A DNA stretch of 64,000 nt from NCBI RefSeq assembly GCF_001427905.1, contig NZ_LMEF01000030.1:248001-312000 (forward strand), given 5' to 3'. Source of the DNA: Flavobacterium sp. Root420 (GTDB lineage: Bacteria; Bacteroidota; Bacteroidia; Flavobacteriales; Flavobacteriaceae). The translations under genes were made by a program, and so were the position numbers. Position 1 is the first letter of the stretch, and every line of letters starts with the position of its first letter. Under the pieces are notes generated by a model. It made no database searches and was not told the origin of the DNA. It saw only the letters and a list, made by a program, of their open reading frames with translations. Below, one piece after another: positions 8,101-17,492 of this stretch.

Positions 8101-8922
8101 ATGTACTTAAAATACCTATTCCTTTGTTTGATTTTGTTTTCATTCAAAGCAAATTCACAAATTTTAGAACCTAAAAAAAACTTCCGGGCAGCAGATTCAC
8201 TTTTGAAAGAACCTAGTTTTTCTGTTCACAAAGACAATTATTTTCTAACAGGCGTTCCTCTTAATGAGCCCATCGACAGAAATTCCGCCGATATAAAATA
8301 TCAGGTAAGTTTTAAACTCCGATTAAAATCAAAACCATTATGGGGTGGTTTCTTTCCTTATTTAATGTATACTCAAAAAGCATTTTGGGATATTTATGCA
8401 AACTCAAAACCATTTGCCGAAATTAATTTTAATCCTGGAGTTGCCGTTGTTCGTCCGTTTTATTTAAAAGGCGGAAGACTGACCTATGCAACAATCTCAT
8501 TCGAACACGAATCAAATGGCAGGGATTCTATTTATTCCAGAACCTGGAACATGCTTGCTTTCTCCTTAAAATCACAGATTTCTCCAAGATGGACTGTCGG
8601 ATTAAGAGGATGGATTCCACTTGTTGATAAGGAAGATAATCCTGAACTTACAAAATATGTAGGTTATGGCGAAGCAAGCGCAACGTATCAGATACAACCG
8701 GGTAGATGGAGTGCCGATATTCTTTTCAGGAAGGGAAGCGGCCTTATCAATTATGGCTCTTTGCAGACACAGGTAAACTGGAGGCCTTATAAAAAAGAAA
8801 ATTATTATCTCACACTTCAATGGTTTATAGGTTATACTGAAAGTTTGATTGACTATCAGGAGCACAAAAGTATGATACGTTTAGGATTTACGATTAAACC
8901 TGAAAATATGGGAATTTTTTAA
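8101..8922 (+). CDS. pldA: Phospholipase A1 family outer-membrane protein (PldA/OMPLA-like)
   Basis: 273 residues with a signal peptide (about 1-19). The barrel carries the OMPLA active-site block FEHESNGRDSIYSRTWN: His136, Ser138 and Asn150. The spacing of the three residues equals that of the E. coli enzyme (His142, Ser144, Asn156), and the YTQ and PF.EINF patterns upstream also fit. It should hydrolyse acyl chains of phospholipids that reach the outer leaflet of the outer membrane, helping keep lipid asymmetry. It is monocistronic; the next gene, a fatty acid desaturase, begins 120 bp downstream, so both may act in lipid homeostasis. Catalysis is well supported by the conserved triad. Confidence 0.93.
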   Translation: MYLKYLFLCLILFSFKANSQILEPKKNFRAADSLLKEPSFSVHKDNYFLTGVPLNEPIDRNSADIKYQVSFKLRLKSKPLWGGFFPYLMYTQKAFWDIYANSKPFAEINFNPGVAVVRPFYLKGGRLTYATISFEHESNGRDSIYSRTWNMLAFSLKSQISPRWTVGLRGWIPLVDKEDNPELTKYVGYGEASATYQIQPGRWSADILFRKGSGLINYGSLQTQVNWRPYKKENYYLTLQWFIGYTESLIDYQEHKSMIRLGFTIKPENMGIF

Positions 8923-9042
8923 TTTTTTTAATGCTTCAAGCAAAGTGTGTTTTTTTTTCTTTTTAACTTGTAATGGTTTGATACCGTACGCTTTAACTTT
9001 TTTTATTAAATTTGTTGTAAGAATTTCTAGCCAATAATCATT

Positions 9043-10146
9043 ATGGAAAAATTAAATCGCCCGGTTTATCTTAAACCTGGTACTGATGATTTTTTTAAAA
9101 AGATTCGAAAGGAAGTAAATGAAACGGTTTTAAAAAAAACATCTCTGTATCGGTTTAATATAATTAAGTCTTTAGGACTAGTTGTACTTTTCTTTTTGTT
9201 TTATTCTTGTATTTCGCTATTCGGAAACAGCATATCTTTATTGTTTCTCTTCTATATTTTGTGCGGTATAACCATGATCGCACTTTTTATCAATGCATTT
9301 CATGATGCTGCTCACGGTGCATTGTTCAAAAAATCGAAACATAACGAATGGTTTATGTATGTGCTGGAGCTTTTTGGTGGCAATCATTGGCTTTGGGTGC
9401 GTCGTCATATCAATCTTCATCATGCTTATCCAAATGTTCCGGATTGGGATGTTGATATTAAACAAAGCGACATTATCAGAATTTTTCCAAATAGTCCTTT
9501 ATTTAATTATCACAAATACCAACATATTTACATGTGGCTTATCTATCCGCTTTATAGTCTGAATTGGATTTATATCAGAGATTTTAAAGATTTTTTTGGG
9601 AAGAAAGATAACTACGTAAAAAAAGTAGTTGACAAAATTCCAACCATAGAAATTTATAAAATGGTTGTTGCTAAAATAATTAATTTGGTGTATCTGCTTT
9701 TTATTCCAATGTTTCTGTTAAACCAGCCCTGGTATATGGTTTTATATGCCTGGCTCGCTATGCACATGTCCGGCAGTGCACTTGGTGTTGTGGCACTTGT
9801 ATCTACACATGTTGATGAAGATGCACACTTTCCTGGTACAGACGAAGAAGGAAATCTTTCGGCAACATGGGCGATGCATCAAATGATTGTGACTAAAGAT
9901 TTCAGTACAGAGAGTAAATTGGCGAATTTTTTATACGGAGGTTTTACACACCATGTGGCGCATCATCTTTTTCCCGGAGTTGGGCATACGTATTATCCTT
10001 ATATTACGCCAATTATAAGACGCTATGCTGAAGAATATGATCTCCCTTATACTTCTTATCCGTTTTATCACGCTGTCCGATCGCACTTCAGAATGCTTAA
10101 AAATAAAGGGGTAAAGGAAAATATTTTAATGACTGGAGAGATTTAG
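9043..10146 (+). CDS. Membrane fatty acid desaturase
   Basis: 367 residues, an integral-membrane di-iron desaturase. The three histidine boxes are clear: HDAAH (87-91), H-x3-HH (122-127, in RHINLHH) and HHVAHH (303-308). Hydrophobic helical pairs lie at about 43-83 and 215-260. The family introduces a cis double bond into acyl-CoA or acyl-lipid chains with O2 and reduced ferredoxin or cytochrome b5 type donors, so a role in membrane fluidity adaptation is likely. A TAnnTTTG box (TAAATTTG) lies at 9007-9014, 29 bp before the ATG, without a well-spaced -33 TTG. Regiospecificity cannot be told. Confidence 0.92.
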   Translation: MEKLNRPVYLKPGTDDFFKKIRKEVNETVLKKTSLYRFNIIKSLGLVVLFFLFYSCISLFGNSISLLFLFYILCGITMIALFINAFHDAAHGALFKKSKHNEWFMYVLELFGGNHWLWVRRHINLHHAYPNVPDWDVDIKQSDIIRIFPNSPLFNYHKYQHIYMWLIYPLYSLNWIYIRDFKDFFGKKDNYVKKVVDKIPTIEIYKMVVAKIINLVYLLFIPMFLLNQPWYMVLYAWLAMHMSGSALGVVALVSTHVDEDAHFPGTDEEGNLSATWAMHQMIVTKDFSTESKLANFLYGGFTHHVAHHLFPGVGHTYYPYITPIIRRYAEEYDLPYTSYPFYHAVRSHFRMLKNKGVKENILMTGEI

Positions 10147-10185
10147 AATTAAGAATTGGTTCAATAATTTCAGGATGCGAATATA

Positions 10186-10713
10186 TTATTTCTCTTTAGG
10201 AATAGTAGCATTGAGTTTTTTGGTATTTAAATCCTGCAATAGTGAATCTTTTAAAGCAATTCTGAAATCATCTTCGGCAAAGACTGTTAGTTTTGATTGA
10301 CTAAACTTATATACATTGATTTTGTTGTTTTTTGTATCAATATAAAGATCATAAGAATAAGTGTTGCAGTCGTGTTGCTTGCAGCCACTCGCATGCAAAA
10401 CATCACCTTCTTTTGTAAAAGGGGTTTCTGTGTTCCAATATTTAACCATTTGATCGAAATCACTTCCTAACAGCGTTTTTAATCTTGGAGTGATACTGCT
10501 TTCGGTTAATAAATGGGTTCCGATTACGCTTTTGTCTACTAAATTATTTAAAGTGTCTGATGGATTAATTATGGCTGAATCAGATTTTAAGGAATGTGTT
10601 ATTATTGAAGTTGAATCTGTTGCAGGAACGCTTTTAACTGTTTCTTTTTTGCATGAAATCAATATAAAACAACTCATTGTAACTATAAATAAATGTTTTG
10701 CTCTTTTCTTCAT
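10186..10713 (-). CDS. Uncharacterised lipoprotein
   Basis: 175 residues beginning with a lipoprotein signal, MKKRAKHLFIVTMSCF then ILISC, giving lipidation at Cys21. A Ser/Thr/Asp-rich linker (about 25-60) follows. The C-terminal part (about 75-165) holds SGCKQHDCNTYSYDLYID, with three Cys residues near one His, followed by NKINVYKF. The pattern resembles small periplasmic proteins with a disulfide and a beta-sheet, but I do not recognise a named family. It converges on the desaturase gene (39 bp gap, no terminator hairpin seen) and is divergent from the VanX-like gene. No function is proposed. Confidence 0.75.
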   Translation of the reverse strand: MKKRAKHLFIVTMSCFILISCKKETVKSVPATDSTSIITHSLKSDSAIINPSDTLNNLVDKSVIGTHLLTESSITPRLKTLLGSDFDQMVKYWNTETPFTKEGDVLHASGCKQHDCNTYSYDLYIDTKNNKINVYKFSQSKLTVFAEDDFRIALKDSLLQDLNTKKLNATIPKEK

Positions 10714-10900
10714 AGTATTTAAATTTTGAAATTAAATGATTGATTTATAAAATCTTATTTAGCTAATTTAACGAAAAAAGATCTAAAAATGAATTGAAAA
10801 CCAACCGTATTTACAGTTTGAAACATTCCGTAAATAAGTTTTACTTTATTTATTGTTATATTTACTTTTCAGAAAGCTTCTCAATTAAAAATGTCAGTTC

Positions 10901-11554
10901 ATGCCAAAATCCATTAATTCTTTCTTTTTTTTAGTTTTTCTTTTTTTTGGATTTACTTCCAATGCCCAAAATGAGGTTTATGCAAGCGAAGTAAAACAAG
11001 AGATTGCCGATACCACTTTTGTTAATCTAAAAGATTTCAGCCAGGATTTCATCTACGACATGAAATATGCTACAGAAGATAATTTTCTGAAAGCAAAAGT
11101 TTATGATTGTGCCGAATGTCTTCTGCGTTTCAAAACTGTTCAGGCGCTAATTGCTGCTAATAATGATTTTAAGAAAAAAGGGTTTAAGATAAAATTGTAT
11201 GATTGTTACAGGCCTTTATCAATCCAGAAAAAGATGTGGGAGATTGTTTCGAATCCAGAGTATGTGGCTGATCCAAAAAAAGGCTCCATCCATAATAGAG
11301 GAGGAGCCGTTGATATTTCGTTAGTTGATTTGAATGGAAAAGAAGTTGATATGGGAACTCCTTTTGATTTCTTCGGAATACAGGCCAGTCATAATTATAC
11401 TAAACTTTCAAATGAAGTTAAATCGAATAGAAAGTATCTTAAGAAAGTGATGATTAAAAATGGCTTTAATTCATTTGATTCAGAATGGTGGCATTATAAT
11501 TTAAAAACAGGTTTAAAAGATAAAGTTTCGAATCAAAAATGGAATTGCGAATAG
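10901..11554 (+). CDS. M15 family D-alanyl-D-alanine dipeptidase (VanX-like)
   Basis: 217 residues with a signal peptide ending near SNAQ (about 23). The M15D zinc peptidase motifs are present: SxHxxGxAxD as His131 and Asp138 (in SIHNRGGAVDIS), Arg104 in YRPLS, and the terminal ExxHW-type block EWWHYN with catalytic Glu195 and zinc ligand His198. VanX/DdpX-type enzymes cleave D-Ala-D-Ala; the signal peptide argues for a periplasmic, cell-wall recycling role, not vancomycin resistance. There is no van gene context. Its stop codon abuts, with no spacing, the stop codon of the gene on the opposite strand. Confidence 0.92.
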   Translation: MPKSINSFFFLVFLFFGFTSNAQNEVYASEVKQEIADTTFVNLKDFSQDFIYDMKYATEDNFLKAKVYDCAECLLRFKTVQALIAANNDFKKKGFKIKLYDCYRPLSIQKKMWEIVSNPEYVADPKKGSIHNRGGAVDISLVDLNGKEVDMGTPFDFFGIQASHNYTKLSNEVKSNRKYLKKVMIKNGFNSFDSEWWHYNLKTGLKDKVSNQKWNCE

Positions 11555-12118
11555 TTATTCCACACATCTAATATTTTCCATGAAATAAGTATCTGGTTTA
11601 TATACTTTTCCATTCATCTCAGAGGTTAATTCACTTTTTACAATATAATCTTCCGTAGTCGTCAGGTATTTAATACGCATTATGTTAACCGGAGATTTTT
11701 TCAGTTCATCATAGCTATCTTTCATAAATACAAAAATTCCTGTATTTACACGATTATCAAAACCTTTATCACGAATCAGTGTTCCGCAGTTTTCCTGCTC
11801 GATGTGCATTAAAGTAACAATTTTACCGTTTTGTAATTGCAGAAAAACTTTTGAGTTTTTGTCAAAGCAGTTTGCCTTTATAAAATCCTTGCTTTTTTGA
11901 ATCAATTGTAAATTTAATGTTGGCAGACCGTCTGTTTGTGCCAATGAAAAGAATACGTAACTAAACGAACCTCCAAAGCTCTTTTCGCTCATTAAATATT
12001 CGTTTGTAATTTTATAAGTACCAATGGAATCTGTAACGTTGGTACTGTATTCACATGGTTTTTGGGCAAATGCGGTAAGGGTTAATAGAAAAAAAGTTAG
12101 CGTAATTAGTTGTTTCAT
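11555..12118 (-). CDS. Uncharacterised secreted protein
   Basis: 187 residues if started at the ATG at 12118, which I prefer: MKQLITLTFFLLTLTAFAQ is a clean signal peptide, and the start then lies 2 bp after the upstream methyltransferase stop. An alternative ATG at 12139 would add seven residues and overlap that gene. The mature protein is mixed alpha/beta with two or three Cys (residues 28-30 area, NCG near 107, and the C-terminal IRCVE). I recognise no family. It is the last gene of a leftward operon with the methyltransferase and AI-2E family genes. Confidence 0.72.
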   Translation of the reverse strand: MKQLITLTFFLLTLTAFAQKPCEYSTNVTDSIGTYKITNEYLMSEKSFGGSFSYVFFSLAQTDGLPTLNLQLIQKSKDFIKANCFDKNSKVFLQLQNGKIVTLMHIEQENCGTLIRDKGFDNRVNTGIFVFMKDSYDELKKSPVNIMRIKYLTTTEDYIVKSELTSEMNGKVYKPDTYFMENIRCVE

Positions 12119-12120
12119 TT

Positions 12121-13302
12121 TTAAGTTATTTTTCTGCAAATTAAAACTATTTTGTTATCATTTTGATCTGTTGTAAAAAAACAATATAAATTTCCACCAT
12201 TTTTTATTTTCCACTTTTTTCGAATGTTTTCTACCGTATCCGGAAAATTTCGGGTTGTGATATTGGCTTGCTGATTTAGAAGCGCTGTTTTCATCTCATT
12301 TTTGTTGTAGGAGATCACTTTTTCTATTTCGAAAGCCCTTCCCGGAAAATCAAGTAATTCTTCAGAAGTGTATAGATGAGAGTGTTTGTGAAGTTTATCT
12401 ATTTTGAAAATTGAGCTTACTTCATCAAAACCACCGGATTTCATTATGGCCGAATTTGGTTCGTATAAATACTTTTGCGGTAGATTATAAGAAGGAAAAC
12501 CAGATTTATCATTCAAAATAAATTCGAATGTTTCGATTTTATCTTTTAAGATATTAGCAGTTTTAATTGTGATTTCGCCCGAATAATGGTTGTGAATTTC
12601 AAAAAGCAATTCTTTTACTTCATTTTCTAAAGCAATAATGTGAATGTTTTTGACGAATTTTAATTCTGATAAACCGGCGGAAATATCTAATAAAGGGGCA
12701 GTTTTTATTAATATCGAATCTGTTTTTTCAAAATAGAAATCCAATAATTCAGGAACATTTGGCAAACAGTCTCTTAACATGAAAACTTTGCCTTTTGCAT
12801 CATTTCTTCTTGAAGGATCAATATAAATCCAATCCCATTTTTGATTCAGTTCTGTTAAAACATTTGTAGAATCATTGGCGAAAAAATCACAATTTGTTAT
12901 TTGTAATTGTTCGAAGTTATGTTTAACGATTGCAGATAGATCTTCGTTTATCTCGCAATGGGCTACATTTTTAAATCCTTTTGAAAAGTAATAATCATCA
13001 ACACCAAAACCTCCGGTAAGATCAATTAAACTTTCTCCGGAAATTAAAGAAGCTTTGTAAGCAGCTGTTTTTTCAGATGAAGTTTGTTCGACCGATATTT
13101 TGCTGGGATAAATTATATTTTCGGTTGAAAACCAAGTAGGTAATTTGTCTTTTGCCTTTGTTTTCGCTTCTATTTGGTTCAGAATCAAAATCCAATCCAC
13201 TTCGGGAAAAGGATTTTTCTGAAGTGCCAGTTTTGTAATTTCTGCACCAGTATTTTTAGTTATAAATTCCTGAATGTTTTTACTTAAAAGAGACGAATTC
13301 AA
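12121..13302 (-). CDS. Class I SAM-dependent methyltransferase, PG_1098 / THUMP-like family
   Basis: 393 residues. After a helical N-terminal region (1-75), a Rossmann methyltransferase core starts with SAM motif I DLTGGFG (94-100) and includes the catalytic-loop motif YIDPSRR (160-166), in the position of the D/N-P-P-Y loop of nucleic-acid N-methyltransferases. The C-terminal third (about 275-393) matches the small ferredoxin-like plus THUMP-like domains of the PG_1098 family, common in Bacteroidota. An RNA base methyltransferase role is likely, but the target is not established. It follows the AI-2E transporter gene by 2 bp and precedes a small secreted protein gene. Confidence 0.88.
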   Translation of the reverse strand: MNSSLLSKNIQEFITKNTGAEITKLALQKNPFPEVDWILILNQIEAKTKAKDKLPTWFSTENIIYPSKISVEQTSSEKTAAYKASLISGESLIDLTGGFGVDDYYFSKGFKNVAHCEINEDLSAIVKHNFEQLQITNCDFFANDSTNVLTELNQKWDWIYIDPSRRNDAKGKVFMLRDCLPNVPELLDFYFEKTDSILIKTAPLLDISAGLSELKFVKNIHIIALENEVKELLFEIHNHYSGEITIKTANILKDKIETFEFILNDKSGFPSYNLPQKYLYEPNSAIMKSGGFDEVSSIFKIDKLHKHSHLYTSEELLDFPGRAFEIEKVISYNKNEMKTALLNQQANITTRNFPDTVENIRKKWKIKNGGNLYCFFTTDQNDNKIVLICRKIT

Positions 13303-13304
13303 TG

Positions 13305-14396
13305 TTAGATTTTTTCAGTTAATACGGAAACAATTTTATTGTCAGGAAAAAATTCTTTCAAAATTACTTTTAACATGGTAAAAACCGGAATTGCAATCAC
13401 CATTCCAACAATTCCAAAAGTAATTCCACTGATTAAAGTAACCAGAAATATTTCCAGCGGGTGCGAATTTACACTTTTTGATGAAATTATAGGTTGACTA
13501 ATATTATTGTCAATAGCCTGAACCAGCAAGAAGCCTATTACTACATAGATGGTTGTTGGCAAAATCTCAGATTGGAAATCGCTGCCAATCAAACTGATCA
13601 TTGTTAATATGGCTGCTAAAATAGTTCCGATAATTGGTCCTATGTACGGAATAATATTTAAAATGGCACATAAAAAAGCGATTACAAGCGCATTTTTACT
13701 TCCGAAAATCATTAATACGATTAAATACAAAATAAAGACAACCGTTAATTGAAGTAACAAACCAATAAAATAGCGAGTCAGTAAATGATTTATTTTGGCA
13801 ATAGAATTTAAGATTTTATCCTCGTTCGTATCGGGAAGAATTTTTTTGGCACCTGCTTTAAAATCCTCCTGATCTTTAATAAAAAAGAAGGTGATGAAAA
13901 ATACAGAAACAAGCCCCATTCCCATATCAGCCATGAAACCCATTATCGAGTTTATAAAGCTTGAAAAATAACCGAAACTAAATGCTGAGGCAATTTTAGA
14001 ATCTTTTAGGACCTTACCCAAGTCAACATGCTGAATGTTAAAATAATTTTCTATGCTGCGTTCTGTTTCAAAGAATTGTAATTGGAGTTTATGCGTGTCA
14101 AGCAGCGATAAATTGTTTGCCTGAGAAATAATTAACGGCACAAATAGCAAAATAAATCCAACCATTAATAATATAAAAAGTATTATTGTAGTGGTTGCGG
14201 CTAATGAATTGCTAAACTTTAATTTATTTTTTAAAAATTGAACCAGAGGATTTGCGATCAAACATAATAGTAATGAAATGCATAAATAAACGATTACGGT
14301 TTGAATTTCATATAAAAAATATAAAATAGCAGCAACGACCAGGATTGTAGCTAAAGCTCGTAAAATTCCGTTTGAAATGACTTTTGATGTTATCAT
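13305..14396 (-). CDS. AI-2E family transporter (PerM/YdiK-type permease)
   Basis: 363 residues with about eight hydrophobic helices: a pair at 11-50, one at 60-90, one at 150-175, then a cluster from 205 to the C-terminus with the family signature IIPYIGPIIGTILA (about 248-261) and AIDNN (about 295). The family exports or imports small molecules; the AI-2 name comes from one member (TqsA), and other members are Na+/H+ antiporters or of unknown substrate. It heads a leftward three-gene operon with a methyltransferase gene 2 bp downstream. No quorum-sensing gene is nearby, so the substrate is open. Confidence 0.92.
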   Translation of the reverse strand: MITSKVISNGILRALATILVVAAILYFLYEIQTVIVYLCISLLLCLIANPLVQFLKNKLKFSNSLAATTTIILFILLMVGFILLFVPLIISQANNLSLLDTHKLQLQFFETERSIENYFNIQHVDLGKVLKDSKIASAFSFGYFSSFINSIMGFMADMGMGLVSVFFITFFFIKDQEDFKAGAKKILPDTNEDKILNSIAKINHLLTRYFIGLLLQLTVVFILYLIVLMIFGSKNALVIAFLCAILNIIPYIGPIIGTILAAILTMISLIGSDFQSEILPTTIYVVIGFLLVQAIDNNISQPIISSKSVNSHPLEIFLVTLISGITFGIVGMVIAIPVFTMLKVILKEFFPDNKIVSVLTEKI

Positions 14397-14452
14397 GATT
14401 TATTTTTAGACTATAAATATAGGAAAAGCTTTTTTAATTTTTCAGGAATAAA

Positions 14453-14480
14453 AAAAGCGAGATGTATACATCTCGCTTTT
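14453..14480 (-). terminator. Intrinsic terminator after the metalloprotease gene
   Basis: A perfect palindrome, AAAAGCGAGATG (14453-14464), TATA loop, CATCTCGCTTTT (14469-14480). Read on the minus strand it is followed by a T run (the A run at 14449-14456), so it fits termination of the protease gene ending at 14506. Confidence 0.9.
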
Positions 14481-14505
14481 AAGTTTGCTATTTTGAGTTT
14501 CTTTT

Positions 14506-15456
14506 TTAGATTCCAAAAGCAGCTCTTGGTCCTCCTGAAAGGAAAATTGCAGCCATTCTGCTTTTTTGACCATTTGAGAACATGTACATTGCGTTATCGT
14601 CAACATAATCCATGTAATTCATTGTCATTTCTACAGGAGTTCCTGAACAAGTACTGTAGTGCGGGTAAGCAGGTACACCATAGTTTTCAGCATTGTGAGT
14701 TGGAGTATCAGATACTAAATCGCTTCCGCAAGTTGCATCTCCCCAGATGTGACGTAAATTCATCCAGTGTCCTACTTCGTGAGTAGCAGTTCTTCCTAAA
14801 TTGTAAGGAGCAGCACCAGCACCAGATAAACCAAAATATTTAGAATCAATTACAACACCGTCAGTTGCAGAAGCACCTCCAGGAAATTGTGCATATCCTA
14901 AAATTCCACCACCAATAGTACAAGCCCATAGGTTTAGTTTTGTAGTTGGCGAAGTTGGAGCCAAACCACCTTTTGATGTTTTTTTCATGGCATCAGCTGT
15001 TCCCCATGAAGTTTTTGTAGTCGATTTTCTGATGATTTGGTCTAAAACAAATGTAATTCCAACATTCGCTTTAACGCCAGAAAAAAGAGCAGGTACGCTG
15101 TTGAAATCTGAATTTAATGCATTAAAATCTTTATTAAGGACATCAATTTGAGATTGAATTTGAGCATCAGAAATGTTTTCAGCAGCAGTTCTGTACAATA
15201 CATTTACTACAACCGGAATTTCGACTTTGCCATTTACAAGTCTACTAGTTAACATCTTTTTTTCTGTAAATGCTTCAATTTCATTCATTCTGATCGCTAA
15301 CATTGGATCAGCTTTTAATTGTGCCTCTAATACTTCTTGTGTGGCGCATCCACGACGCGCTGTAGCACTTGCTTCTGAGCCAGCTGCCTCAGATTGGTCA
15401 TTTTGACAAGAAAACAGCACTAAAGCTGTAAATGCGGTAATAAGAACTTTTTTCAT
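14506..15456 (-). CDS. Pappalysin-like (M43B) zinc metalloprotease, lipoprotein
   Basis: 316 residues. The signal MKKVLITAFTALVLFSC gives a lipidated Cys17. The metzincin zinc site is HEVGHWMNLRH: His226, Glu227, His230 and His236. The Met-turn follows at MTMNYMDYVDD (Met282), as in cytophagalysin and pappalysin M43 peptidases. Cys residues around 243 and 270 probably form the family disulfide. Unlike larger Flavobacterium M43 enzymes, no C-terminal Por secretion domain is present; the protein ends at AAFGI. It is likely a surface or periplasmic protease. It is a single gene with its own terminator. Confidence 0.93.
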   Translation of the reverse strand: MKKVLITAFTALVLFSCQNDQSEAAGSEASATARRGCATQEVLEAQLKADPMLAIRMNEIEAFTEKKMLTSRLVNGKVEIPVVVNVLYRTAAENISDAQIQSQIDVLNKDFNALNSDFNSVPALFSGVKANVGITFVLDQIIRKSTTKTSWGTADAMKKTSKGGLAPTSPTTKLNLWACTIGGGILGYAQFPGGASATDGVVIDSKYFGLSGAGAAPYNLGRTATHEVGHWMNLRHIWGDATCGSDLVSDTPTHNAENYGVPAYPHYSTCSGTPVEMTMNYMDYVDDNAMYMFSNGQKSRMAAIFLSGGPRAAFGI

Positions 15457-15614
15457 AATAATTTGGGTTTTTGTTATAAAAAATTAAATTTGGTTAATTA
15501 TGTGGCAATTTTATAACAAAATGATTTTCAGACCAAATTTTTATAACATTTTTTTTGTGAGAATTTTACAACGGCCCGCACGGCTTGATTCTTACAAAAA
15601 ATCGGGCTAAATTA

Positions 15615-16109
15615 TTAAGAAGTAAATTCGTACAAAGCTATACTTGCAGCTTGCACAACATTCATACTACTGTTTTTACCAAACATATTTATATGAACAA
15701 TTTGATTGGAAATTTTTAAAAGGTCATCTGAAATCCCATCAATTTCACTTCCTATAATAAGTGCAATTTTTTGATTTTCAGGAATAGTGACTTCTTTTAT
15801 CGGTTTGCTTGTACTAGCTATTTCCAAAGCAATAATTTCGAAGTTATTTTGAAGCAAATACGTAATCAAATCAGAAGCCTGTTCGATTATTGTATGTGGC
15901 ACATGAAGATGAGTGCTTCGTGAAGTTTTATTAATTTTTCGTGGGGTTAATGGAATATCTTTTCCTAAAAAAATAATGTTCTCCACGCCAAAAGCCTCAC
16001 TTATTCTAAAAAGAGAACCGATGTTTTGCTGAAAGTAAATATGATCGCAAACCAGTGTTATGGGAAACGTTTTTCGCTCAAATTGGTTTTCTTCGTGAGT
16101 AAGTTGCAC
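15615..16109 (-). CDS. TrmH family (SpoU-type) RNA 2'-O-methyltransferase
   Basis: The SPOUT-fold core has all three knot motifs: NIGSLFRISEAFG, IGSEIDGIS and MNVVQAASIALYE near the C-terminus. I prefer the GTG at 16109 (protein begins MQLTHEENQFERK, 164 residues). The ATG at 16154 would add fifteen unlikely residues and overlap the upstream gene by 35 bp, whereas the GTG lies 10 bp past that stop. The family methylates a tRNA or rRNA ribose. It ends the tsaD-rsmE-DUF4159-trmH operon, all but one member being RNA-modifying enzymes. The specific target is unknown. Confidence 0.88.
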   Translation of the reverse strand: MQLTHEENQFERKTFPITLVCDHIYFQQNIGSLFRISEAFGVENIIFLGKDIPLTPRKINKTSRSTHLHVPHTIIEQASDLITYLLQNNFEIIALEIASTSKPIKEVTIPENQKIALIIGSEIDGISDDLLKISNQIVHINMFGKNSSMNVVQAASIALYEFTS

Positions 16110-16119
16110 TTTTTTATAA

Positions 16120-16758
16120 TTAATTGGTAAAAATATAGTTGATGATATTGGCACCCATTTTTAGGGCTTTGTCACGAATATCAGCGGGATCATTATGTAC
16201 TTCCGGATCTTCCCAGCCGTCGCCTAAGTCACATTCGTAAGTGTATAATAAGACAAGTTTATTTTCTACGAAAACTCCAAAAGCCTGCGGGCGTGTTCCA
16301 TCGTGTTCATGAATTTTTGGCAAACCATTCGGGAAAGGAAAGGGTTTCTGAAAAATAGGATGATTTGCCGGAATTTCGACTAAACTATTATTGGGGAATA
16401 TTTTTTTGATCTCTTTTCGAATGTATTGATCCATTCCGTAATTATCATCAATATGAAGAAAACCTCCTGAAGTCAGGTAATTTCTAAGATTAGTTACATC
16501 GGTATCGCTAAAAACAACATTTCCATGTCCGGTCATGTGTACGAACGGATAAGAAAGCAAATCAGGATTGCCTGGTTCAACCGTTGATGGTTTTGCTTTT
16601 ATTCGGGTATTGATGTTCGAATTGCAAAAACGGATGAGGTTTGGTAATGAAGTGGGATTTGCATACCAATCGCCACCGCCACTATATTTTAATAAAGCAA
16701 TTTCTTGTGAAAAGGAAGAAACAGAAAGCAATAAAAACAAATAGAAAATTTTTTTCAT
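16120..16758 (-). CDS. DUF4159 domain-containing periplasmic protein
   Basis: 212 residues with a signal peptide (MKKIFYLFLLLSVSSFSQ). The mature protein matches DUF4159: an opening LKYSGGGDWYANPTSLPNL, a central HMTGHGNVVFSDTDVTNLR followed by GGFLHIDDNYGMD, which resembles the GATase-like fold. The domain is frequent in Bacteroidota and other bacteria, often near MoxR/von Willebrand loci, and has no assigned activity. Here it is embedded in an RNA-modification operon, 17 bp after rsmE, which does not clarify its role. Confidence 0.9.
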   Translation of the reverse strand: MKKIFYLFLLLSVSSFSQEIALLKYSGGGDWYANPTSLPNLIRFCNSNINTRIKAKPSTVEPGNPDLLSYPFVHMTGHGNVVFSDTDVTNLRNYLTSGGFLHIDDNYGMDQYIRKEIKKIFPNNSLVEIPANHPIFQKPFPFPNGLPKIHEHDGTRPQAFGVFVENKLVLLYTYECDLGDGWEDPEVHNDPADIRDKALKMGANIINYIFTN

Positions 16759-16775
16759 ACCAATTTTAAGATCAG

Positions 16776-17489
16776 TTAATTTGGAGTTTCATTAAAAAAA
16801 ACAACACTATGACAAGCCACAACAGCAGCAGTTTCTGTACGCAAACGAGTATTGCCTAGCATTACCGGCTGAAAATTATTTTCTAATGCTAATGCAATTT
16901 CCTTATCTGAAAAATCACCTTCGGGACCAATCATAATTGTTACATTTTCATTCGGCTTTAAAACTTCTTTCAGTGATTTTTTATCAGTTTCTTCACAATG
17001 CGCAATCAATTGCAAACCTTCATTTTTTTGTTTGATAAATTCTTTAAACGAAATCGCCTCATTCAATTTTGGCAAATATGTTTCATTGGATTGTTTCATT
17101 GCTGAAAGAATTATTTTTTCGAAACGTTCTAAATTAATCACTTTTCTCTCAGATCTGTCGCAGATAATAGGCGTAATTTCCTGAATTCCAATTTCAGTAG
17201 CTTTTTCTAAAAACCACTCAAAACGATCATTCATTTTGGTTGGCGCCACGGCTAAATGCAAACGGAATTTTGGCTCTGGAGATTTTTTTATCGAAAGTAC
17301 CTGAACAATACATTTATTGTCAGAAGCCAGTGTAATTTCAGTTTCAAACAATAAACCTAAGCCATTTGTAACGTGTAAAATGTCCGAATCTTTTTTTCGT
17401 AAAACCTTTATAATATGTCGGCTTTCTTCTTTATCAAAAGAAAAAGTTTCAGTCGTTTCGTCTATATCAGGATTGTAAAATAATTGCAT
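16776..17489 (-). CDS. rsmE: 16S rRNA (uracil-1498-N3)-methyltransferase
   Basis: 237 residues, the usual length. The N-terminal PUA-like OB domain (about 1-70, with SRHIIKVLRKK) precedes a SPOUT methyltransferase domain carrying KSPEPKFRLHLAVAPTK, IGPEGDFSDKEI (about 183-194) and LGNTRLRTETAAVVA (about 207-221), the RsmE knot motifs. It methylates N3 of U1498 in helix 44 of 16S rRNA. It begins 3 bp after the tsaD stop, so the two are surely cotranscribed. Confidence 0.95.
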   Translation of the reverse strand: MQLFYNPDIDETTETFSFDKEESRHIIKVLRKKDSDILHVTNGLGLLFETEITLASDNKCIVQVLSIKKSPEPKFRLHLAVAPTKMNDRFEWFLEKATEIGIQEITPIICDRSERKVINLERFEKIILSAMKQSNETYLPKLNEAISFKEFIKQKNEGLQLIAHCEETDKKSLKEVLKPNENVTIMIGPEGDFSDKEIALALENNFQPVMLGNTRLRTETAAVVACHSVVFFNETPN

Positions 17490-17492
17490 AAT

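Noticed and set aside
10901..11554. VanX-like gene as a vancomycin resistance determinant
   Set aside because: No vanH/vanA ligase or VanRS genes are nearby; the signal peptide suggests periplasmic wall metabolism.
13305..14396. AI-2E family name taken as evidence of quorum sensing
   Set aside because: No LuxS or related gene is in the window and the family has several substrates.
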